Under the pieces are notes generated by a model that saw only the letters and a program-made list of their open reading frames with translations, was not told the DNA's origin and searched no databases. DNA of 46,076 nt, taken from assembly GCA_902797395.1 (NCBI GenBank), contig CADBSO010000011.1:1-46076 (forward strand), written 5' to 3'. The position numbers were made by a program, and so were the translations under genes. Positions 1 through 9,052 of the stretch are shown in pieces. The first letter of the stretch is position 1, and each line of letters opens with the position of its first letter. This DNA comes from an uncultured Spirochaetales bacterium (GTDB lineage Bacteria > Spirochaetota > Spirochaetia > Sphaerochaetales > Sphaerochaetaceae).

Positions 1-595
1 AACCGGATGACGTATATTGCAATATGTTCTTATCAAGCTTGGAGAAATAATCAAAAGCCTCCGCCTCGCCCCATTCGTTGACCAGCATCAGCACAAACAT
101 ATACGCCGTACCGCTGCTAGTCGGACTTGGCATTGATATCAGGTCCTTATATTCAGGTTTGAGCAAATCAGAATATGATTCGGGAATGGCCAAGCCCTTA
201 TCCCTAAGCATCTTCCCATTGATTATAATGCAACCGCCATTCTTAAGATTAGGAACAAACAAATGGCTTTCCGGCACCAATCCATCCTGAAAGACAGAAA
301 AATCCAAACCTTCAGGCTCCGCAAAATACTGTGAGCACATCTGCAAATAAGCGCATTCCTCCGAAAGTATCATGTCGCATTTGCAATTGTCCTTCTCCTC
401 AAGCACTTTCGCGGCAATATTGCTGGTATTCATGTATTCAAGCGATATGTCATACTGCGGAAATTTCTTCTTCAATTCGGAAGAATACATCTCCATGACA
501 AAATCGTTCTCTGCGGTCCATATGACCACCTTCTCCTTTCTGCTGCATCCGAAGAACGACACAAGAGCCAATAAAAGCAAAATTGCCTTCCGCAT
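1..595 (-). CDS. Lipoprotein solute-binding protein of an ABC transporter (FbpA/PhnS-like), 3' end outside window
   Basis: The first 198 residues are visible. They begin with a lipoprotein signal (MRKAILLL, lipobox FFGC, Cys17) followed by VVIWTAEN, the usual first strand of family-1 binding proteins. MPSPTSSGTAYMF at residues 155-167 is the ligand-loop signature of the iron(III)/2-aminoethylphosphonate binding-protein group. It would sit in the periplasm and feed an ABC importer whose permease and ATPase probably lie beyond the window. The start ATG at 595 follows a strong AGGAGGG site that overlaps the stop of the upstream licC-like gene, so the two are translationally coupled. Given the neighbour, a choline-related or aminophosphonate ligand is possible; iron is the alternative. 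Confidence 0.8.
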   Translation of the reverse strand, partial: MRKAILLLLALVSFFGCSRKEKVVIWTAENDFVMEMYSSELKKKFPQYDISLEYMNTSNIAAKVLEEKDNCKCDMILSEECAYLQMCSQYFAEPEGLDFSVFQDGLVPESHLFVPNLKNGGCIIINGKMLRDKGLAIPESYSDLLKPEYKDLISMPSPTSSGTAYMFVLMLVNEWGEAEAFDYFSKLDKNILQYTSSG

Positions 596-607
596 CAAAA
601 CACCCTC

Positions 608-1510
608 CTAAATATCATATGACTTATCTATGCTCTTAAGCTCGGAAAAAGTGTCTATCTCGACTATATCACTTTCCTTGCATTCCCTAACCGCTATCTT
701 GTATTTGCCCTTGAACACCTTGAAAAAGATCTGCTCCCAGAAAAGCTCCTTTCCTCCGGGCATCGCATAAGCCTTCTTCAAATCCTCTCCGGCGGATCTG
801 CCATCCTTCTCATCAAGATATGTTATTCCGACTTCCTGATATTGGTTGACGCCTCCGACAACTTCCTCGGTTATATATCCGTTTCTAATATTGAAGCACC
901 AATCATCAGTCCTTTCCTTCATCATTCCAAGAATATTGGACTGATACTGGTATTTCGTTATTATCTTCGGATTCGACAAGAGAAGATCGGCTTCACATAT
1001 ATATGCGCGTTCAAGCAAATGGGAAGCCAGCAATGCCGACGATATGTTGTTCGCCTCGCTATAAGAATCGTTTTCTATGAACTTCACGAAAGGATATTTT
1101 TGAAGAAGCGCATCGAACTGTTCCGACAAATACCCCCTGACGATATGCACATCCCTTATGTCCTGAGCAACAAGCGCATCCAAAACAGTATCGATTATCC
1201 TCCTGCCGTTAACCACAACAAGAGGCTTGGGAGTGCTAAGAGTAACAGGAACCATCCTGCTTCCGAAACCGGCCGCAATGAACACAGCTCTTCTCACTCT
1301 GTAGTCCTCTAGAACCGCATAGCCCCTATCCGTAATAATATTGGCATCAGACAATATCCCGTCAGCCCTCAAGCCCTTCACGCAAGCATTCACGGTTCCA
1401 AGGGAAAAACCCGTTTCCTCGCAAATGTCCCTCTGCGTGAGCGCAGCGCCACAACCTCCGGACATCTCATGCACAGCCATAATCACATCAAAGGATTTCC
1501 TATCAAGCAT
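608..1510 (-). CDS. HTH-LicC fusion: winged-helix domain plus CTP:phosphocholine/phosphonate cytidylyltransferase-like domain
   Basis: 300 residues in two parts. Residues 1-70 form a MarR-like winged helix (TQRDICEETGFSLGTV is the recognition helix region). Residues 76-300 are a LicC-type nucleotidyltransferase, with AAGFGSRMVP at 79-88, TPKP at 93-96, the metal-binding EADLLL at 173-178 and IVEID near 282. LicC makes CDP-choline from phosphocholine; the close homologue PntC activates 2-aminoethylphosphonate, and the sequence alone does not decide between them. The fused HTH suggests the enzyme may also regulate its own operon, which is inference. AGGTGA precedes the ATG. It lies between licD and a binding-protein gene on the same strand. 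Confidence 0.85.
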   Translation of the reverse strand: MLDRKSFDVIMAVHEMSGGCGAALTQRDICEETGFSLGTVNACVKGLRADGILSDANIITDRGYAVLEDYRVRRAVFIAAGFGSRMVPVTLSTPKPLVVVNGRRIIDTVLDALVAQDIRDVHIVRGYLSEQFDALLQKYPFVKFIENDSYSEANNISSALLASHLLERAYICEADLLLSNPKIITKYQYQSNILGMMKERTDDWCFNIRNGYITEEVVGGVNQYQEVGITYLDEKDGRSAGEDLKKAYAMPGGKELFWEQIFFKVFKGKYKIAVRECKESDIVEIDTFSELKSIDKSYDI

Positions 1511-1593
1511 TACAAATCACCTATCGGAACATCCATGCCAAAGGTACCGCAAGCATAAGATCCCGAAAGCACCCTGCAGGAAATTCCGCATAT

Positions 1594-1622
1594 ATTATAT
1601 GATTTTCAGTTCAAAAAAACAA
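1594..1622 (-). promoter_or_regulatory. Sigma-70 type promoter before HTH-licC
   Basis: On the minus strand TTGTTT (1617-1622) is followed after exactly 17 bases by TATAAT (1594-1599). Transcription would begin near 1587, leaving a leader of about 77 bases before the ATG at 1510. It allows the licC-like and binding-protein genes to be expressed apart from licD. Confidence 0.5.
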
Positions 1623-1696
1623 GTTGATGCGCAAATTTTGAACAAGACTGCGAATACAAATTGGATTTGAAGGAAATGCATGCAATGCGGAGCGCA

Positions 1697-2602
1697 TCAG
1701 CGATGGGGTTTTTTCCGCGCTTTCCTGCTAAAATTGGCTTCAAAATACTCATCGAAAGGGATGCTGGTATCAAAATACGTTTTCCCATGCATAGTCGGAA
1801 TGCATTTCGGCGTCATGTAATCGCTTCCGTACTGCTTTCTCAAGAACTCATCGAAGCATCCGCACACTTTAACATCAACATATTCGAAAGGCATGGTCAC
1901 CATATCATCCATGCAATCAAGAGGAAAAGTATTGCCAGCCTGCTGAATATAATACACATATGCCCTCAGCGCCTTGAAATCACATTCCTTGGAACATATC
2001 CTATCAAAGCGCCTATACATCCGCTTGGTCGGCACAAGAATGCGAAACCTTCGCTTGAAAAAGCACTGAACACCCTGCATGCCATAGAAAATCCCGTATA
2101 TCAATCCGCCGAGGAACTTGTAACGCAAATACTTGACCATTCTCCTGAAAGGATTCCTCGGAACACCGTCGATGACGAAAATGTCTATGAATATGCCGTT
2201 GTTGAATCTGGAATACATATCAAGCCATGTCGCTCCCGTAGTGGCCGTATTCCTCAGCTTCACAACATCAATGAAATAATCCTCATCCGTAAGCGGCGTC
2301 TGCAGAAAATACGGACTCTTGAATTCGTCCCCATGACTGATGAGGACATCATAATCCTTCCTGTCCATTACGACATCTATGTCGTCATCCCAAGGAATGA
2401 ATCCCTTTTCACGCACCGCACCCAGCATGCTGCCGCCGAACAAGGAATATTTTAACCCGAACTTATCACAAACCCTTTCAAATTCCTTGAGCAGATCTAT
2501 CTCGACAGCCCAAACCCGCTTCATCTCCGGGCTTACCCTATAACCCCGCCTGACTTCTTCATTGAAATAGCCGTCCGGCGGATTCAAATTCAAATCAACC
2601 AT
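1697..2602 (-). CDS. licD: LicD family phosphotransferase
   Basis: 301 residues. The LicD signature is clear: GGSMLGAVR (56-64) and WDDDID (71-76), the acidic metal-binding motif of this nucleotidyltransferase-fold family. LicD enzymes move phosphocholine, or in relatives a phosphonate or other phospho-alcohol, from a CDP carrier to a cell-surface glycan. The gene is upstream of the HTH-licC gene on the same strand, which supports a paired activation and transfer role. The start at 2602 has only a weak AGG six bases upstream. The gene begins 56 bases beyond the 3' end of tRNA-Leu. The C-terminus is rich in basic residues. Confidence 0.85.
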   Translation of the reverse strand: MVDLNLNPPDGYFNEEVRRGYRVSPEMKRVWAVEIDLLKEFERVCDKFGLKYSLFGGSMLGAVREKGFIPWDDDIDVVMDRKDYDVLISHGDEFKSPYFLQTPLTDEDYFIDVVKLRNTATTGATWLDMYSRFNNGIFIDIFVIDGVPRNPFRRMVKYLRYKFLGGLIYGIFYGMQGVQCFFKRRFRILVPTKRMYRRFDRICSKECDFKALRAYVYYIQQAGNTFPLDCMDDMVTMPFEYVDVKVCGCFDEFLRKQYGSDYMTPKCIPTMHGKTYFDTSIPFDEYFEANFSRKARKKPHR

Positions 2603-2658
2603 ATGAAGCCTAACTCATTCAAGGGCGTTTCCGAAACACGCTGAAACCTCACCAAGAA

Positions 2659-2742
2659 TGCCGAAAGCGGGACTCGAACCCGCACGCCTTATCAGGGCTG
2701 GGGATTTTAAGTCCCCTGTGTCTACCATTCCACCATTTCGGC
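2659..2742 (-). tRNA. tRNA-Leu(UAA)
   Basis: An 84-base cloverleaf with acceptor arms GCCGAAA and TTTCGGC plus discriminator A, anticodon loop CTTAAAA (anticodon TAA), the long class II variable arm and T-loop GTTCGAGTC. CCA is not encoded. No separate promoter is obvious, so it may be cotranscribed with the upstream coiled-coil protein gene. Confidence 0.95.
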
Positions 2743-2798
2743 CAAAAAACACAATCCGCACAAACGAATTCCAACAGCACGCAGCCAAATAACAAAAG

Positions 2799-3287
2799 CT
2801 ACAATGCGTTATCCGAGCCCCCATCCGTCAAAACGGGATCCTTGGACCTTAACGACGACGAAAAGATCCTCTTGAAAAACGGAACCTTTCCGGAATACAC
2901 CCTCTCGCCTTCCTCCTCCGCCTCCTTCAATGCGGCAGCCCAAGCCGTACCGAACCCGGGACTGGTCAGAAGAAGCTTATCAACAGCCGTCTGCAAGACT
3001 TGCGCCCTGGCAATCTCCCGCTGATCATGCTTCTGCATTGCGACAGAAAGCGAAATCCTGAAATTCTCGTTCTCCTTTCTCAGCTTCTCGTTTTCCTCCT
3101 TCAGTTTGGAAATGCCCTCGCTTTCCAATTCCATCTTATCGTTCAAAGTCGCCTTCAAACGCTTGACGGTGTCATAAAGCTCCTTTTTGCTTCTGCTGTT
3201 CCTTATTGAGGTAACAACATACATCACAACGAGAAGCAGAAGTCCGATTCCAAATCCAACCAGAAAAAACTTATATTTAACATCCAT
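2799..3287 (-). CDS. Membrane-anchored coiled-coil protein of unknown function
   Basis: 162 residues that I do not recognise. Residues about 7-27 form one transmembrane helix (FFLVGFGIGLLLLVVMYVV). A charged, heptad-like stretch at about 35-90 (ELYDTVKRLKATLNDKMELE and LKEENEKLRKENENF) predicts a coiled coil, and a mixed tail follows with PFFKRIF near 140. The layout suggests a short helix-anchored cytoplasmic rod. It has its own promoter and is followed by tRNA-Leu. The start at 3287 has no strong ribosome-binding site. Confidence 0.7.
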   Translation of the reverse strand: MDVKYKFFLVGFGIGLLLLVVMYVVTSIRNSRSKKELYDTVKRLKATLNDKMELESEGISKLKEENEKLRKENENFRISLSVAMQKHDQREIARAQVLQTAVDKLLLTSPGFGTAWAAALKEAEEEGERVYSGKVPFFKRIFSSSLRSKDPVLTDGGSDNAL

Positions 3288-3320
3288 AAGCCAGCATTAT
3301 CAGCACAACGATCTTCTTAT

Positions 3321-3349
3321 ATTGTATTGATTTGCCTAATGCTTGGCAA
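3321..3349 (-). promoter_or_regulatory. Promoter with overlapping inverted repeat before the coiled-coil gene
   Basis: TTGCCA (3344-3349) and TACAAT (3321-3326) are separated by 17 bases on the minus strand. The -35 and spacer hold the inverted repeat TTGCC-N8-GGCAA (3332-3349), a possible operator. It lies in the short gap after the tolC-like gene. Confidence 0.5.
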
Positions 3350-3367
3350 GAAACAGCAGCAACGAGC

Positions 3368-4774
3368 TCATATCAGCGTCATCAGCGTCCAGTAGCAAGT
3401 CGAGCATCTGATGCGCTCCGACAGCAAATCCGCTTCACTTCTAGCGCTCTCCAGCGATGACCTCAAATACTCAAGCCTCGAAACCGAGCCATTGGACAAT
3501 CCCTCCTCGGCAATCCTAAGCAACTCCCTCTTCTCATCCGATTCGGCTTGCTTGAACCTGATAGCGAAAACCGATGTGTTCAGCTGACTCCTCAGCGAAC
3601 GAACCTCATTGGAAATGCCATCAACTGTTCTTTCGGCGTCATTTTCCGCTATCATGATCTGAAGATCATCCCGGCGAATCCTGAAAAACTGATTCCCGCC
3701 ATCGAACAACGTTCCCGACAGCCTCAAACCCAAGACCGCATTCCAACGATCCTCACCATACCATCCGCTTTCAACGAATGGAAACCTGCTTCCGGAATAC
3801 GAAACGCCGCCGACAAGCATCAGATCAGGAGCATAAAGCGCGGATGCGCCGGATATCGCTCTCATGCCGCCTGCGATATCCTTCATCCTGTCGGATATGC
3901 TTATCGCCGCCTTTTCAGGTGAAATCGCTCCGGATACGAGACTCAATTCATCCTGAGACAGCAATTTGATGCAATCATCAAAACTGGACGGAGACCTTTC
4001 TATATCATCAAGCGCCAAATCGGAAATCCCGGATATGCTCCTCAAGCTCATCAGCGAATTTGAAACCATCATATCACACTTGGCCTTAGCATACCTTATG
4101 GCGCTAGCGACTGACAATGCGCTCAAAACATCCTTGTCCACAGCCATTTGCGCAGAACGAACAGCCTCAGCCAATTTCACAAGCTCATCCGCCTGACTTT
4201 CGGCTTCCGAAAGAACAGAGCTCATCTCATCAAGATACGATAGTGATTCGACGGCAGCCCTTATCCCCATCTCCGACTGCAATTCGATCTGCGAAACCCT
4301 ATCAGACTGAACACCCCTCAATGCCTTAGCGATGCGAAGATTGCTTGACAGCTTCCCCCATGTGGAAACCGGCTGGACAAACCCGAGTGAGAAGGAATAA
4401 TGCGAATTGTCCATCCCATCATATATTGTCGCATAATTTCCCGGCATCGAAGCGGATGCGCCTTGAGACCAACCGGACAGGCTTAACGCATCTTGCGCAT
4501 CCAGTGTGACCCTTCCGGGCGGATTGGCAATGTAATACGCATTCGCGCCATATGCTATCTTCGGCATGAAATTTCCTATTGCCGAACTGACATCCAAATC
4601 CGCCTGCTCAAGCGCAAGCCTTCCGCTGATGACCGCCGGATTCCTCTCCCTCATGCTGGAAATCAAGCTGTTCGCATCATGCTTGCCTGCGGCGAATGCT
4701 CTTGCGCCGCACAACGCCAATGCAATAAAAACGACTGCGAACGGGATTTTTTTAACTATTATCACGAAAGACAT
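3368..4774 (-). CDS. TolC-family outer membrane efflux protein
   Basis: 468 residues with a signal peptide ending near AFAAG (residue 29). After it comes the OEP pattern: two repeats of long helices with Ala/Ser/Glu-rich heptads, the start MRERNPAVISGRLALEQA, and a second half ending LSNGSVSRLEYLRSSLESA, typical of TolC homologues. It should form the trimeric outer-membrane channel for the RND pump encoded upstream. It starts 8 bases after the stop of the lipoprotein gene and is the last gene of the efflux operon. TolC-family membership is secure; the exported substrate is unknown. Confidence 0.85.
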   Translation of the reverse strand: MSFVIIVKKIPFAVVFIALALCGARAFAAGKHDANSLISSMRERNPAVISGRLALEQADLDVSSAIGNFMPKIAYGANAYYIANPPGRVTLDAQDALSLSGWSQGASASMPGNYATIYDGMDNSHYSFSLGFVQPVSTWGKLSSNLRIAKALRGVQSDRVSQIELQSEMGIRAAVESLSYLDEMSSVLSEAESQADELVKLAEAVRSAQMAVDKDVLSALSVASAIRYAKAKCDMMVSNSLMSLRSISGISDLALDDIERSPSSFDDCIKLLSQDELSLVSGAISPEKAAISISDRMKDIAGGMRAISGASALYAPDLMLVGGVSYSGSRFPFVESGWYGEDRWNAVLGLRLSGTLFDGGNQFFRIRRDDLQIMIAENDAERTVDGISNEVRSLRSQLNTSVFAIRFKQAESDEKRELLRIAEEGLSNGSVSRLEYLRSSLESARSEADLLSERIRCSTCYWTLMTLI

Positions 4775-4782
4775 GGCACAGC

Positions 4783-5826
4783 CTATTGACCAGTATCGTC
4801 AGATCGGGGAATTTCCGGCATTACCGCCTGCATATCGGCATTTCTTCTGAAATTGACAACCATTGAATTCGAATATGCGGGCATGACCTTAAATGCCTTC
4901 GTGTAAATGCTGCCGCCCTCCGGCTTCTCCTCCTCTTTCATGCAAAACCAAACATACCCGTCCATGCCGCCATCATCATATATCAAATCGAAAACAGCAC
5001 CCTCGCCGATATTTGAATAAATTCCATGATAAACAAGAAACGATCCGTTATCCAATGCCGCAGATGATGATGTGACAGCCTTTCCAGAGCTTTTCCCCAT
5101 GTCTCCGAAAACGCTCTTCCACTCTCCGGATTCCAAATTCGAAGCATCAATGTAATACAGTCCCAAAACCACATTGTCATCATCATCCGATCCGAAATTC
5201 ATCACAGTAACCGCACCCGGCACCACGCCCCCAGCCTCCGTATCCCTCAAATATCCTGAAATCCCAGAAGAGAACCGCGCCGATTTTCTGGCTATCTGCG
5301 CTTTCACAGCGGATTGGTTGGCGCTATCGGAAACTATGGTGAACGGCTTGTCCTCCCTAATCAGGCCATTGCGCAAGGCGGCGTCCTGCGAATCAAAATC
5401 TCCCGCCATTCTGCTGAAAAACAGAAGATAAATATCGCAAACATCACCATCCTTGCCGAACCTGGGATGAGTGCTGTTCCAGAAAATCCTATTCACCGTA
5501 AACGAACCGTCAGATCCAGTAAGCGCCCTCATCACATTTCTTCCGGATTTAGGCATGAAGTTTCCACTCGAATCGCTATTCTGCCTCGCATGCGATTGTG
5601 ATTCCTCCGCCAGTTCCATATCAGCTCTGAATCCAGCATAATCGGCATCCCTCTCCTTCTCGTCCGTATAAGCATAGACATACACATCCGGAAAAGGAGT
5701 GAATCCGTCTTTCTCATACACCACTCCGGATATGCTCGAGCTGAAATTAACACTGCATGAAAGAGATGCGAACGCAACAACCAAAAAAACAAAATACCCA
5801 AGCAGATGCCTCAAAGCTCCAATCAT
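4783..5826 (-). CDS. Lipoprotein with a carboxypeptidase-regulatory-like N-terminal domain, in the efflux operon
   Basis: 347 residues. A hydrophobic leader ends in a lipobox (FASLSC), so the mature protein is lipidated. The mature N-terminus (SSISGVVYEKDGFTPFPDVY) resembles a carboxypeptidase-regulatory-like beta-sandwich, and another ISGYLRD copy appears mid-protein. The rest is not recognised. The ATG at 5826 is nine bases from AGGAGG and is preferred over the ATG at 5832. Its place between the RND and TolC genes suggests an accessory lipoprotein of the pump, which is inference from position only. Confidence 0.75.
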   Translation of the reverse strand: MIGALRHLLGYFVFLVVAFASLSCSVNFSSSISGVVYEKDGFTPFPDVYVYAYTDEKERDADYAGFRADMELAEESQSHARQNSDSSGNFMPKSGRNVMRALTGSDGSFTVNRIFWNSTHPRFGKDGDVCDIYLLFFSRMAGDFDSQDAALRNGLIREDKPFTIVSDSANQSAVKAQIARKSARFSSGISGYLRDTEAGGVVPGAVTVMNFGSDDDDNVVLGLYYIDASNLESGEWKSVFGDMGKSSGKAVTSSSAALDNGSFLVYHGIYSNIGEGAVFDLIYDDGGMDGYVWFCMKEEEKPEGGSIYTKAFKVMPAYSNSMVVNFRRNADMQAVMPEIPRSDDTGQ

Positions 5827-5854
5827 TATCATTCGCCTCCTCGCAAATCACGCA

Positions 5855-8800
5855 TCACATGCTACGCGACATTCTCAATATCCTTCGCTTCTCAGCGGAA
5901 TAATACAAAGCCGGCACTATGGCCAAAGACAAAAACGTGCTCACAAAAAGCCCCAGGAACATGGACTGTCCGAGAGGCGCATACAGCTCAGCGCCTTCGC
6001 CCTTTCCGAAAGCCATCGGTATAACGCCAAGCACCGTAGTCGCCGCCGTCATGAATATCGGCTTGATTCTGGATGCGCAGCACTCGATCACAAGCCTTTC
6101 AAGAGACTCAAGCTCCCATTTCCAATCCGAAGACAAATCGCGATAATCCTTTCCGCTTATATCGCAATCGCTCTGCGCCAAAACAGCGCTATCAATGCCC
6201 CTCATCCGGCATTCCCTATGCCTATCGCGTTGCATATTCGTATAGTCAATCAATATTATGCCGTTGTTCACAACGGTTCCGCTCAAGGCCACCATAGCCA
6301 AAACCGACATTATCGAAACCGGTGTTCCGAACAAAAGCAGACCCGCTATCACACCAATGAATGTGAAGGGAATGCAAACCATGACTATCATCGGCTGCAG
6401 AAACCTCTCAAATTGCATGACCATAACCGCATATACCAGAAACACTGCTATGAGAGCAGCAAGAAACAAAGGAGGAATGGAATCCGAAATCAGAGCGATA
6501 AGCCCGGTCCTATCCCTCTCAACGCCTTGCGGAAGCGGGTTCTTCTTAAGATAATTCAGCATATGAGCGGTAACCGGAGACAAATCGGATGAAACCAAAG
6601 ATGACTCTATCGAAATGCAGCGCGCCCTGTTCTTCCTGCCTATGAATGTAAGGGTACCGGACTCAGACAGACTGCTTATCCTATCGAACGGCACCATCTC
6701 CCCCGCAACCGATCTGACTCTGATGCGATTCAGAACATCATCCGTTACAGGCGAATCCTTCAACTTGCTAGTCAGACTCAACTTGTATCTCGAATCCTTG
6801 CCTGACTCCCTGATGCGCCCCACCTCGGTTTTCCTGAAATACAAGGCGGAAGCCAATCCGGCCTCAAGCGATGTGACCGCCAGATCAGACATATTGCTGC
6901 GGATCATATCCAAGGAAAGGCTTCGGCTGTCCCATGTCGTGGAAAGTCTGGTGAACATCACATCCGGGTGAGCATTCAAAACATTCCTGATCCTTTCCGC
7001 CTCAGCATACAGGATACGCATGTCCTCACCTATCAGATTCATGCCATACCCTCCTCCGCCAGCCGCATATGCGAGATACGAATCAAAACCGCCATTGCGG
7101 ATACTGATCTTCGCATCGGGAAAAAGAGAATTCAAATCGCCCTGAATCGCAGGTATCATCCTCTGTATCCTCGCGCGCCGTTTTCCAGACGGAACCAAAA
7201 CCACATGGCACGAGACTATGTTGCGGCCGCCAAAATCCAAAATCGACTGCCCTTTTGTCACATTCATCCTGTAGTTATCCAAACCATCAATGCCCTTGAT
7301 GTAATCCGCAATCCTAAGAGCCTGCGATCGCGTATCCTGCTGCGAATATGCCAGCGGAAACTCGAAATCGATATACATTCCAGCTTGATCGACCGAAGGT
7401 ATGAACGTAAAACCCAAAAGCGGAACAAACGCCAGCGAAGAGACAAGCACGCCGACAGAAGCCAATACGACCTTCTTCCTATTGCCCAATATCCACTTCA
7501 AAACGAACGCATAACGCTTCTCAATCCATGCGAAGACCGAATTGACCAGCCTATGCTCCCTTATCGGCTCACCCTCCTTCTTTATCAAACGTATGAAAAA
7601 CGGAACAGCGAGTATGGATACCGCAAGTGATGCCAGCATGCTGAACACCAGAGTCAAAGCGACATCGCTAAGCACCATGCCTACAATTCCCGGCAGGAGT
7701 ATTATCGGAATGAATACGACAACGGAAGTCGCAACCGAACCCAGAATCGAACCGGAAACCTCATCAGAAGCACGATAAAGCGATTGCCTTATTGAAAATC
7801 TGCCGCTTGCCAAATGCCTATATACCTGCTCAAGCATCACAATCGATCCGTCAACCACCATTCCAAGGGACATGACCATCCCCGAAAGCGTCATTGTATT
7901 CAATGAACGGCCTGATACTGACAAGGCGATTACGCAGAAAAGAATGCACAGCGGTATGGAAACGGCAATTATGAAGGTAGCCTTAAAATCAGCCAAACAC
8001 AACCAAATGGACAAGACAGCCATCAATATTCCAAGAACCCCTGATGATATGACAGCCTTAAGCGTCGTTCCGGTAACTTTCGAATCATCATTGAAAACGC
8101 TTATGCTCAAAGCGCCGGAAGACTCGCGCTCCATTTCGGAAATGACCTTCTTAACCGCCGAACATATCCTGATCACATCCCCGTCATCCCTTTTTTGAAC
8201 GGAAACCATGAATGCGCGCTTTCCTCCGACAAGAACATCATCCGGATTCTCAGCCCTATCGGCCATTATATCAGCAACATCGCCAAGTCTCGTCACCACT
8301 CCGCTATCGGATGCGCCCACAGCCATATTCCTCAAATCAGCAATGCTTTTATACGACCCATCGTATTTGAATGAAACTCCGCGTCCGTCATACGAAAACT
8401 CGCCCAAAGGAAAATCGGAGCTTCCGGATGACATAACCTTATAAATATCTATCGGACTTATGTTTCTCGACGCCATATCATCCGGACGCATCACAATGCT
8501 GATTTCCCTGCTTGCATCAGGCGAAACCTCGACGGTAGTGACCCCCGGAATCCTGGTAATGCGGGGGACTATTTCATCGACAAGATATTCATAAGTCCTA
8601 TCCAGATCAGAATTGCTCACGGAAAACGAAATGCACGGAACCATGGAAGACGAAGCTATCAAAGCCTCCGGATCGCCTTGAAGATCGTCAGGAAGCTCGG
8701 ATCTCAGCCTCGAGAGCCTATAGCGCACTTCCTCAATCTTATCCTCAGCGTCGATTCCATCTTGGAAAGACAATGTTATGAGGCTTACGGATTGTCCGGA

Positions 8801-9052
8801 TTCCGACTCAATCATCTTCAGCCCGGACAAGGTGGCCATATCATCCTCAATCACCTTCGTCACATCGTGTTCTATGTCTTGAGCATCCGCTCCCGGATAC
8901 ACGGACAACACAACAATTTCGGGCATAGACAGCGATGGCATGAGGGAAGTGTTTATAGACCGAATGGAAATCAATCCGAAAAACAGCAATGAAATCAGCA
9001 GTATGCCTATGACCGCGGGATGATCAACGGCAAAGCGGCTTATCCTATTCAC
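5855..9052 (-). CDS. RND-family efflux transporter (AcrB/HAE type)
   Basis: 1065 residues with the AcrB architecture: a first transmembrane helix at about 11-29, two large periplasmic domains, and helix bundles around residues 330-480 and 865-1050. In helix 4 VVDGSIVMLEQV keeps the first of the two AcrB aspartates (second replaced by Gly); in helix 10 VVNNGIILIDYTN has Asn where AcrB has the proton-relay Lys, as in many non-proteobacterial pumps. The loop from 940 to 994, before RIKPIFMTAATT, is about 28 residues longer than usual. The start is GTG at 9052 with GGAG seven bases upstream, overlapping the adaptor gene by 8 bases. Substrates cannot be told. Confidence 0.9.
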   Translation of the reverse strand: MNRISRFAVDHPAVIGILLISLLFFGLISIRSINTSLMPSLSMPEIVVLSVYPGADAQDIEHDVTKVIEDDMATLSGLKMIESESGQSVSLITLSFQDGIDAEDKIEEVRYRLSRLRSELPDDLQGDPEALIASSSMVPCISFSVSNSDLDRTYEYLVDEIVPRITRIPGVTTVEVSPDASREISIVMRPDDMASRNISPIDIYKVMSSGSSDFPLGEFSYDGRGVSFKYDGSYKSIADLRNMAVGASDSGVVTRLGDVADIMADRAENPDDVLVGGKRAFMVSVQKRDDGDVIRICSAVKKVISEMERESSGALSISVFNDDSKVTGTTLKAVISSGVLGILMAVLSIWLCLADFKATFIIAVSIPLCILFCVIALSVSGRSLNTMTLSGMVMSLGMVVDGSIVMLEQVYRHLASGRFSIRQSLYRASDEVSGSILGSVATSVVVFIPIILLPGIVGMVLSDVALTLVFSMLASLAVSILAVPFFIRLIKKEGEPIREHRLVNSVFAWIEKRYAFVLKWILGNRKKVVLASVGVLVSSLAFVPLLGFTFIPSVDQAGMYIDFEFPLAYSQQDTRSQALRIADYIKGIDGLDNYRMNVTKGQSILDFGGRNIVSCHVVLVPSGKRRARIQRMIPAIQGDLNSLFPDAKISIRNGGFDSYLAYAAGGGGYGMNLIGEDMRILYAEAERIRNVLNAHPDVMFTRLSTTWDSRSLSLDMIRSNMSDLAVTSLEAGLASALYFRKTEVGRIRESGKDSRYKLSLTSKLKDSPVTDDVLNRIRVRSVAGEMVPFDRISSLSESGTLTFIGRKNRARCISIESSLVSSDLSPVTAHMLNYLKKNPLPQGVERDRTGLIALISDSIPPLFLAALIAVFLVYAVMVMQFERFLQPMIVMVCIPFTFIGVIAGLLLFGTPVSIMSVLAMVALSGTVVNNGIILIDYTNMQRDRHRECRMRGIDSAVLAQSDCDISGKDYRDLSSDWKWELESLERLVIECCASRIKPIFMTAATTVLGVIPMAFGKGEGAELYAPLGQSMFLGLFVSTFLSLAIVPALYYSAEKRRILRMSRSM

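Noticed and set aside
2615-2824. Open frame over tRNA-Leu
   Set aside because: It runs through a well-folded tRNA gene and is not a protein.
5699-6592. 297-codon open frame on the plus strand
   Set aside because: It crosses the ends of the RND and lipoprotein genes in antisense, with a His/Arg/Ser-rich translation of no known type.
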